NCBI GenBank assembly: GCA_973895155.1
Contig: OZ316893.1
Span: forward strand, 2,294,001 to 2,358,000
Reading direction: 5' to 3'
DNA length: 64,000 nt
From: Marsupella aquatica
Lineage: Eukaryota > Marchantiophyta
Part shown: positions 57,661 to 64,000 of the stretch, piece after piece
Layout of the letters: every line of letters starts with the position of its first letter
Numbering within the stretch: position 1 is the first letter of the stretch
Program-made: the position numbers and the translations under genes
Notes under the pieces: model-generated
The model's database searches: none
Told to the model about the DNA's origin: nothing
What the model saw: the letters and a program-made list of their open reading frames with translations, nothing else

Positions 57661-59862
57661 AAGAGATATCACAATCTCGTCACCGTCACAAACTTAGCCG
57701 CTACAAATTGATTTCTTTGATTACATTGAGCCTTGTCCACAATGCTTGCTTCCCGGCTTGAATTGTTCGCATCTCTTAGATAGTCTTCAACTAAAGCTCA
57801 CTCTAAACACAAGTTGACGCTAAATGCAGCCTCTATGTCAAAGAAACAATTGTTGGTGTTCCCATCACACCATAGCTTTCTTAAATAAAAATAATTATAA
57901 ATCTTTTGTTCTAAGTGATGGCTCGTTCATTTTGTGTGTTCTTCCCACCGAATCGACAAACGCTCTTTTGCCAACAGGTGAGTGTTGTGCTCCAGTCTGT
58001 CTTGTGGCGGTAATGCTCAATGTAACTCACAAATAATCAATCAAGAATGGTTGAAAGATGATTTCTCCAATGTGTAAGCAAAACCTATAAGAAAATTCAA
58101 TTCCTCCACATTCAACCTTCCGTTTGATAAATCTCTATCTTTTGAGCATTTGTTTTTGTACGAGCACACACCAACACCATCGGGAGACTCAAAACCATTG
58201 GTTACCGCCTTGATGAAAATTGATTTCACTTAATCATACACATTCCTTGGATGAACATGTGACTCCACTGATTAATTCATTGTGAACCCTTAAATAAATG
58301 TAAAAAATATTCAGATAGCCAGGCAAAATAATAATTATAATATGACAGCAAAACAAAATAATAAATTATATCAAAGATTACAAAATTTGATTTTAACTTC
58401 TTTCATGTCTTTGGCCAATTGCATAGCAAACACTCCTTGCATGGCCCTTGAACTTGGATTTTCTATTTCAAAGATTCACTTTTTCTTGTGTCTTACCAAA
58501 AAATCACTCAAGTTTTTAAGTTAAAACTTGGGCCGCCCTCGTGTTGCATGACATTATATATCAGAGTGCCCCCTAACGAGGACATTATCCTATTCAAATG
58601 AGGAGGTCCTGTAAACCTTGTATAGAAGAAGGAAATCATTTCACTAAATTTGGTGTTGGCCAAACACTTCCAAATTGAGTGGGCGTTTGGAACAATTATG
58701 GCACTTGATCTATATCCCAGCGGTAAAAGCTATCAATAGCCGTTCTATCACACATGACTCATCCCTCCAGAATCACGCAAATTCGTTCTACTTTCGTCAC
58801 TATCATAACAGAGATTCACTCTGAGGACTCGATGAATGTCGAGGACTACCAGAATTATCATTCTGCGAAGCAGTAGAGCTCCGATTATGATGTCGTCCTC
58901 GTCTGTGAGAAAGTGAAGCCTCTGCAAATGTAGTAGAAGCTATCTTAATGCTGTGGCTCTCACTGTGCTGTGGCTGTCTACACTGCAGCCTCAAGATTCA
59001 GCGCTGAGACCCACGAATTACGTACTTAGAACCTATTGTGCAGATTTCACTAAGAAATAGGCGTTCGAATCAAGTCAATGCACTGCACTGATTTGCAGAG
59101 CAGCATCGCTACTCGCTGCCCCTCTGGACAGGAAAATACTCTGATACGGATCTCAATAGCTCCGTAGTAAGCGTTATTTGGATTCTTTCTATTGCTCAAC
59201 TCCTTCAAGATGAACCAAGCAGACGGACGGATTGACCCCAAGAGGTCACCTCGTGGGAAACTGCGAATTGGGAATTGGAATGATCCCACATGTCCAGCAA
59301 GTTGCGCGTTGTGTTACGTGACGGGAGCTAATACTGAGGTTCGCGTCGACCTTTCATGTTGGCGTTCGGTCAGCTTCAGCTAATTGAGTCACCTTGTAAT
59401 ATGTACGTTCCCGAAACGTCGACCCGAAACGAATGTGTAGTATGTAGTGTACAAGGTAGTCATTCGGACTTTCACTGCGGAGCGGAATAGATACTTCAGA
59501 AGAAGAATCCTTCCTTCGCGAACCTGGGCATGAGCCTTGCCTTTGCACTGAAAAACCGAAGGTTTACCCTGTGCACTACACACGTAATAAGTCTCTGACC
59601 CTGTCGATTGTCACAAGAGACATCCTCACATTAATTGCGGGTGTATTCGATTCTTCGTAGCTAGGACTCCAGTTTTCGCACCATATATACGAATTGCTTC
59701 TGACAGAAGTGTCCGCTGTAGATCTCGAATTGCAGCCATTCAAGCTGAGGGACGCAATCAATCTCGATCCACTTCGGCTCGGCTCCTTGTTGGTCAAATA
59801 TGTAGCTCGAGGAAGATGTCACTAGTGAAGTAATAAAGCTCGATATTATTTTGAGTGACCAT
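57661..59862. other. Region downstream of the invertase, no recognised gene
   Basis: Several minus- and plus-strand frames of 60-80 codons exist (for instance 58041-58229, 59050-59289, 59576-59797, all minus). I could not tie them to a family or splice them together. The last few hundred bases before 59863 probably include the invertase 3' UTR. Confidence 0.4.
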
Positions 59863-62800
59863 TTAAATTTTGACCATTTCGATGGATCTCATTTGGTACA
59901 CCTCCAAGCTCTTGACACGGATGGGGGTGGTTCCGTTGTTGAAGAGGAAGAGATGCGATTTGGAGTTCAAGGCCACCGTCGGGTAGACTCGCGATGTGAT
60001 GGCCAGTCTGCCTCCTTGCACGAAAGTCTCGACAACTGAGTGATCCACCTGCAGAACATCGTTATGCGCACACAACGTTATTCGGCCGAGTTCACAATGA
60101 AGACCAAAAAGTTATGACGAAGACACGTAAGTTGATGGCAGTACGTTTCTAGAATTGAGCCTATGCCGCCGGAACTGCACATTCTATGGCTCTTTCCAAA
60201 ACTGTGTGGGGCCAGAAAACAATTGATTTTTCATGAGTATATGTGGTACTTACAAGGATTCGCAAGGTCAGGGTGTCCTCGGATGGCAAAACTGTAATAG
60301 AGCTGCCATAAACGGTTTTGTCGAGACCAGATGCCAATGAGGACCTGCATTGCATTTAAGGCAGAACATGTCAATTCCGCGTTTCCTAACTGACACAACA
60401 ATTACTGTTCACGAGAAATTCCCGCTACATGTAAAGTGAACAAAATAATTGCGTGGGTCACAGGTCTGTGATGGTTGCGGTACACGAAACAGGTACTCGC
60501 CAAACTTCTTCCACTGTACAAATATCGACGAGTCCCAGAAACTTCGTCTTTGCTTCTCACAAGTATAATGAAGGGACACCCAAAAAAACCCGAAATTAAA
60601 AGCTACGAAATTAGACCAACGAAAAGAAAACTTCAGTTACAAATTAAACTATGGTGTTTGATCTCTGCTGGTTTCTTCAATTGAAGAAGTCAGCATAGAC
60701 GTGGCTTCTAGCACGTCGATTTCGCACTACTAATTTTTCAATATATTACTAGCTGTCGGACTCTGAGATCGGAGACCGGTCACGTCTCCGACTTCGTTGA
60801 AACAATTTGAACAGCCTGGGTGGCAAGAACGCACCTGCTCTGGTCGCTGCACACTCTCGTGGCCCACTGCCCGTTTTTCAGGGGAGAGATGTAGAAGAAA
60901 ACGCCCGTGTGCTCGGTGAGTGCGTCATCGGCGTGGACAAGAAGCCCGAAGGGCCCAAACACGCCCCTTTGAGCCGAGCCTCCTTGGCCGCAGTCAAATT
61001 CCTGCTCCTCAGCCTCATCCACTTTGTTTACGTCTGGCTTCTCAAACGCAACCACGATATCCAACTGCACGCATACCATCAGACGAATCAGATGAGTTCT
61101 TCTACAGTTTACATGTGCAAAACCTAGTAAAACTTGGAACATCTCTGAAGAATACCGGGATTTGATCGATCAGACCACATTGCACCCTAGTACATTAAAA
61201 GTTGTGAAAGGCAATCTACAGTAGAGGGCGACCTTCAGGAACCTTTAAGGTTGGAGTCGCAGGATTATCTGAGCAGATCGACTTGCAGAGTGCTGCTGGC
61301 AAATAAGGAAAAGCAGTGACGCCTTCTACTGTAGTTTCTTTGCCTGCTCATCTACTGCTCTGCGCCTGTACGTCTCGCGTAGACGCTGTTTAGGATTGAT
61401 GCGCTTTGAATAAAACACTTTCGGAGGAACAAAACAATCAGACGGAGTAATTATCTGAGATATTTCACGGCCAGAACATTGTAGACAGCTATGGTCACGG
61501 TCGCATGTGACGTCAGAAACACCTCCAAAGTTCGGTAACACCTACCAGCTAGAGGATAACCAAATAACTAAAATTCTTGGAGCGAAGCGTTTCCTCTCGA
61601 CTATGGATGCCGTCACCACTACTGTAGCCTTATCCAAAGGGTCTGATGTTTAAGCATATAATTATTGTCCCGCGCTCCAAACAGCATTTCTCTATGAATA
61701 ATTGGATAAACCACGGTAGTCGCCAACTTCAAGATCTTGTTTACATTCCACAAGATCACAAGATCCCCAAATACAGCCGTCAATCGAGTTCAACTACAGT
61801 AGACAAAGTCGAAACTCAAAAAGTAGTGGGTACAAGGTGATTATCCCACAGTGAGGGGAGAGTAAGAGACGCTATCGTGTGCACTTTTGTCACGGCTCTA
61901 CAGGTCACCTTTCATAACTTAGAATCTTGTGAATGGGATGTGCAAGGTTTCTCAGGGTTGGAGATGCTTTTTACAAACTCCAAACGGGCAGACAACATTT
62001 GGCAACGAGTACAAGTTACATCTTGGATACAGAGCCGGGTAGGTAGGGGGTGGGTGGAGCTGGGTATACCTGAGGTCCATCTGCTCCTTTTACTTTCACG
62101 ACTTCTGTGGGTTGCAAGAGGATGTTTTCAGAAGAAGATTTCGCTCCACGAAGGGCATCCACTTCCGCAACCGGCCATTGCAGCAGATTTTTGTTGGTTA
62201 AGCCATCCAGCCAAACGGTCCTGGGAATTGTCTGCAGAAAGAAAATAATGGTCCGTGACGATGCACGTCACTTGAGCAGTCAGTTACTTTTCCACAGTAC
62301 GCGATCGATAAAACATGATCCTGTCGAGGGAACTACATTGATTAGGCTAGAAAGATCGAGTCAGAATATAAGTGGATCATTGCATTAAATTATGTACCCG
62401 AGATTAATGGTTCCCAATTCACAGGTGCAGCTTTGAGACGGATACAGAGTGAATGGATTGAAAGAACACAGACCATGACGGACGCCCATCCCTTGATGAT
62501 GTCGTCCTGAACGCTGTCTGATTCATTGGCCCAACCCCACAAAATTCGCCTGTTGGTCTTAGAGTCGAAGAATGTCTTAGATGCATAAAACTTTCCGTAG
62601 TCATAGCGATATCCTATTCCCACGTCCAAACTAGGGTCGTCAGGAATGAACGTGTGAGTCTTCATCGAGTAAGTGCCGATGGCGTAGTGATCGTGCCATA
62701 TCCCGTCCAGACTCGCCTTCAACACGTACTTGTAAGTGTCCACGTAGTTTTCTGCTCGCAAGACAGAGTGGTTCAGCCCAGTCTTGCCTTGGACCAAAAC

Positions 62801-63363
62801 TGGATAAAAATCGACGCACTCCCACATGCCTGTGCCTTTCACTTCGTGCAGAAGCTGCTCCTTCATGTCCCAGTGTTGGAAATCAGCGCTCTGATATAGC
62901 AGTGCAAATCCATCTTTAGTTCCGTCAGGATTATCTCTCTTGGCTCCCACAACGAGCCTCCACATCCCATCATCCTCCAGCCAAGCAGTGGTAGGATCTC
63001 GGAAATCCTGAGGATTGACGTGCTCAGGATTAACGATGATAGGATTGTTTTCCGCTTTCTTCCATTTTCTCAACAATGGATCGGAGGGGTCCACGGGCAA
63101 GGCCAATTCTTGAGTTTGTGTCAAACCACCGTCTCGTGCGCCGGTGTAGAGAATTGCAGGAGTTCCATCTTGTAGGATAGTAGCAGAACCGGACCAAGCC
63201 CCAGCCGCGTCGTACCACTGATCAGGCATTATGGCGAGCTCGAGATGCAGCCAGTGGACAAGGTCGGTGGACACCGCATGGCCCCAGGCGATGTCTCCCC
63301 ACAAGGAACTGTTGGGATTATATTGATAAAACAAGTGGTAGTATCCCATGTAGTACATCGGTG
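59863..63363 (-). CDS. Acid invertase (GH32 beta-fructofuranosidase), vacuolar-type, 5' end missing
   Basis: Five exons with GT-AG borders and consistent phases: 63363-62474, 62231-62070, 61064-60835, 60344-60254 and 60048-59863, about 518 residues. Exon 63363 starts in the middle of a codon just after the place where plant invertases have their nine-base DPN mini-exon. Visible: APMYYMGYYHLFYQYNP, FRDPTTAW with the catalytic RDP, MWECVDFYPV with the acid/base Glu, LWGWANESDS, LLQWPVAEVD, FGPFGLLVHADD and the end domain VDHSVVETFVQGGR. Val in WECVD is typical of vacuolar invertases (cell-wall forms have Pro). Reaction: sucrose to glucose plus fructose. The NDPN nucleophile exon and signal exon are not found up to base 64000; they may lie beyond, or the gene is truncated. 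The donor after 62474 (ATG|GTCTGT) is weak. Confidence 0.9.
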
Positions 63364-64000
63364 CTGCATATCCATTGTTTTCGGTCCAACATTTCACATG
63401 TCAGTAAAGCGTCAAAGACTTCCAATGCAAGTAGGTTACATGATCGAGCATTCGAGTATATATATGGTAAAGAGTAGTTGAGGACCACATTACGACGAAT
63501 TCTACTCTTGATTTCCTGACCTCCAAGCACATGGCGGCTCATATGTTGGACGCAAGAGGTTCTACTGTACATCGAGGTTACGATCAACAGAAGGAAGATG
63601 CCGATATATACAAGACACAGACGGTGCGTCGCATGTCTAGTGCATGGAAGAAGCAAGGTCAATCAATCTACTGTAGGGTGCTGTCAATCCAGGTAGTTCT
63701 CCTGAAGTCGTTGGCGCCTGGACAAGCCTAGCTAGAACTCGACATTCAAGTCGTAGACTTGCCACCTGCCAGCGTTACATTTTCTCACGTAAATTGACAA
63801 ATTCCCATGACAAACTTCATCTGGTCGTCTTGAGATCTAATTGACCAACCCTGCGCATAGACGGACTTTTCGCTGTAGGACACATGTGTCCCAAGAAGCA
63901 ATTAAATACTGTCTATATACACAACATTCATTTTTTCGGCGCCTTTCAGGCTGAAAGTGCAGAGAGTGATCGAGAGCAGCTCGGTGCTTTAGAAACATAC
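63364..64000. other. Intron or 5' flank of the invertase
   Basis: No nine-base DPN mini-exon flanked by AG and GT, and no WMN-ending first exon, was found on the minus strand here. The sequence is probably a long intron of the invertase that continues beyond the window. Confidence 0.45.

Overview
The window is nuclear DNA of a land plant. This rests on a spliced LRR receptor kinase, a chloroplast/thylakoid-type adenine nucleotide carrier, an A-type cytochrome P450 pair, a spliced GH32 acid invertase, Tnt1/Tork-like Ty1/copia elements with a plant initiator-Met-tRNA primer site, and Helitrons with plant-type ends. I cannot fix the species; long AT-rich intergenic stretches and abundant decayed transposons suit a medium or large genome. 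Genes are sparse: one LRR-RLK (756-4746, -), one carrier (19190-20665, +), a broken kelch gene (28629-29947, -), two near-identical intronless P450s (32464-33945, + and 52656-54137, -) and the 3' part of an invertase (59863-63363, -).

Layout. 1-8.2 kb: the LRR-RLK, then a ~104-bp-period minisatellite interrupted by a MITE-like insertion, then short tandem duplications. 8.2-19 kb: gene-poor DNA with a decayed non-LTR reverse-transcriptase remnant (12780-13668) and dispersed repeats. 19.1-20.7 kb: the carrier gene with a telo-box upstream. 22722-28527: a complete but decayed minus-strand copia element (copia-A) with 345-bp LTRs and a 5-bp target duplication. 28.6-29.9 kb: kelch pseudogene. 31351-55301: a large inverted repeat whose arms each carry one P450 with its tandem-repeat upstream region. 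56.7-59.8 kb: a hairpin, a ~80-bp tandem array and unassigned DNA. 59.8-63.4 kb: the invertase.

The most interesting structure is the 31-57 kb region. Left arm (31351-40354) and right arm (46190-55301, inverted) are copies of one segment. At the inner end of the left arm lies the 3' part of a copia element (40360-44589, -). At the outer end of the right arm lies the 5' part of an element of the same family (55302-56723, +). The first stops and the second starts within the same codon of gag, and their lengths add up to about one full element. The simplest reading is one retrotransposon cut in two by an inversion of 44590-56723. Undoing that inversion on paper gives a direct tandem duplication of the P450 segment with a copia element exactly at the junction. 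That element's two flanks do not match and its two LTRs are well diverged, as expected if the duplication arose by recombination between two copia insertions.

The two arms have since gained different cargo. The right arm holds two Helitrons joined head to tail (47424-51434), inserted into a site that is still empty in the left arm. The left arm holds a 3.9-kb segment absent from the right arm, with two clusters of 18-bp palindromes spaced about 30 bp apart.
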